64,000 nt of DNA from Erwinia sp. S63 (GTDB lineage: Bacteria; Pseudomonadota; Gammaproteobacteria; Enterobacterales; Enterobacteriaceae), in assembly GCF_016625195.1 (NCBI RefSeq), contig NZ_JACVUP010000013.1, positions 140,902-204,901 on the forward strand, read 5' to 3'. This document shows positions 63,543-64,000 of this stretch, piece after piece. Numbering within the stretch: the stretch's first letter is position 1; each line of letters opens with the position of its first letter. The notes under the pieces were generated by a model. That model was not told the origin of the DNA. It saw nothing but the letters and a program-made list of their open reading frames with translations, and ran no database searches. A program made the translations under genes and the position numbers.

Positions 63543-64000
63543 ATGTACTTAAAAAGTTTAGTCATTCACAACTTTAGGAAGTTTAGCGATCGCAATAATA
63601 AAGTCGGTTTTGTAAAAGCAGGGAGTGCATCACCTGAACAATCGCCAGTAGCTGCATCAACAACAGTAGTCATTGGAAAAAACAACTCAGGCAAAACAAC
63701 GATAACAAACTCCTTATCATTACTATGTTCAGATTCGGATAAATTAAACGGGAATGACTTTAACCATAATTATCTGAAGAGAATTCTATCGTCATTTCTT
63801 GTGTCTGACTTTTCAATATATCCAGAAATAAAATTTGAAATGGAGTTCATCTTAGATGATGTAAATAATGATAGTACAAGTAATTTTTCTCCATTCATAG
63901 ATGTAGCATCATTGAGTAGTGCTCCTTGGAATGATGCCAAAGATACAACAGATACAACAGATACAACAGATACAACAGATACAACAGATACAACAGATAC
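63543..64000 (+). CDS. AAA/OLD-like ATPase (5' end only)
   Basis: The first 152 codons of a gene that runs off the right edge. It begins MYLKSLVIHNFRKFSDRNNKV, the typical SMC/OLD-type first strand and 'NFR' turn, then Walker A GKNNSGKTTITNSL at about 46-59. Proteins with this start include OLD-family nucleases and many anti-phage ATPases (for example GajA- or PtuA-type), so a defence role is plausible but the effector part lies outside. From residue 134 on, the sequence is a DTT repeat encoded by a 9-bp tandem repeat. Low GC marks it as island cargo. Confidence 0.75.
   Translation, partial: MYLKSLVIHNFRKFSDRNNKVGFVKAGSASPEQSPVAASTTVVIGKNNSGKTTITNSLSLLCSDSDKLNGNDFNHNYLKRILSSFLVSDFSIYPEIKFEMEFILDDVNNDSTSNFSPFIDVASLSSAPWNDAKDTTDTTDTTDTTDTTDTTD
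63942..64000 (+). repeat. 9-bp coding tandem repeat (gatacaaca)
   Basis: At least six and a half exact copies of gatacaaca run to the window edge, in frame, coding for Asp-Thr-Thr. The number of copies beyond 64000 is unknown. Confidence 0.95.

Larger units (their letters stand above)
60755..64000. mobile_element. Decayed integrative conjugative element / genomic island at tRNA-Phe
   Basis: From the tRNA to the right edge, GC content falls and ICE-type genes of the SPI-7/pKLC102 group appear in the expected order on the minus strand (TIGR03759, transglycosylase start, then RAQPRD, TIGR03758). Between them a large part of the transfer region is missing and unrelated DNA is present. No integrase gene and no second copy of the tRNA 3' end is seen in the window, so the right boundary lies beyond 64000 or is lost. 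Confidence 0.8.

Noticed and set aside
60755..64000. Second attachment site (direct repeat of the tRNA-Phe 3' end)
   Set aside because: Looked for copies of the last 15-20 bases of the tRNA to the right; none was seen up to 64000.

Overview
The window looks like a chromosomal segment from a member of the Erwiniaceae, most likely Pantoea or a close relative. The coding regions are moderately GC-rich. Gene order follows the enterobacterial core (parC-plsC-ftsP; dkgA/yqhC/yghB/metC/exbBD; prfC-osmY-ytjA-yjjU-yjjV-deoCABD), but with losses relative to E. coli (no yqhD, no yjjW-yjjI) and accessory blocks between core segments. The genus is inferred from gene content and protein similarity recalled from memory, not from a search.

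Layout. 0-2 kb: the end of a PTS locus (start of an EIIA gene and a PRD/EIIB-type regulator). 2-12 kb: core genes, ending with Fur-type control of exbBD. 12-19 kb: a citrate-type MFS transporter and a five-gene Csu-like archaic chaperone-usher pilus operon on the minus strand, with an exact RcsAB-box match upstream. 19.5-24 kb: two tandem MHYT-GGDEF-EAL paralogues. 24-31 kb: ydcR, ylaC, a cupin gene and the four-gene ATP-grasp/alpha-E/transglutaminase/Anbu-peptidase operon. 31-39 kb: a bifunctional OlsF-type ornithine-lipid acyltransferase, an AT-rich unknown gene pair, and a ferric/phosphonate-type ABC transporter ending in a metallo-hydrolase. 39.5-44.4 kb: a triple-PAS GGDEF-EAL protein, ferritin and an M20 amidohydrolase. 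44.7-54 kb: prfC to deoD, with two CRP sites and a DeoR-like operator before deoC. 54-60.5 kb: a second PBP2 and a minus-strand c-di-GMP module resembling SiaABCD, in which the SiaA-like phosphatase has a CBS-pair input, preceded by a BdlA-like PAS chemoreceptor. 60.7 kb to the end: tRNA-Phe followed by a decayed integrative-conjugative-element remnant and the start of an AAA/OLD-like ATPase gene with a 9-bp tandem repeat.

How it fits together. The window is rich in surface-attachment and c-di-GMP functions: four GGDEF proteins (three also with EAL), a BdlA-like receptor, a SiaABCD-like switch, a Csu-like pilus and an Rcs operator. The four GGDEF domains differ in whether they keep the inhibitory RxxD site, and one EAL domain has lost a metal-ligand aspartate, so the paralogues have probably diverged in function. 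Best candidates for undescribed biology are the CBS-SpoIIE variant of the Sia switch, the orphan overlapping gene pair at 33.3-34.2 kb, and the cargo of the tRNA-Phe island. Non-coding DNA carries several families of short palindromic repeats, including three 59-bp hairpin units directly after ydcR.
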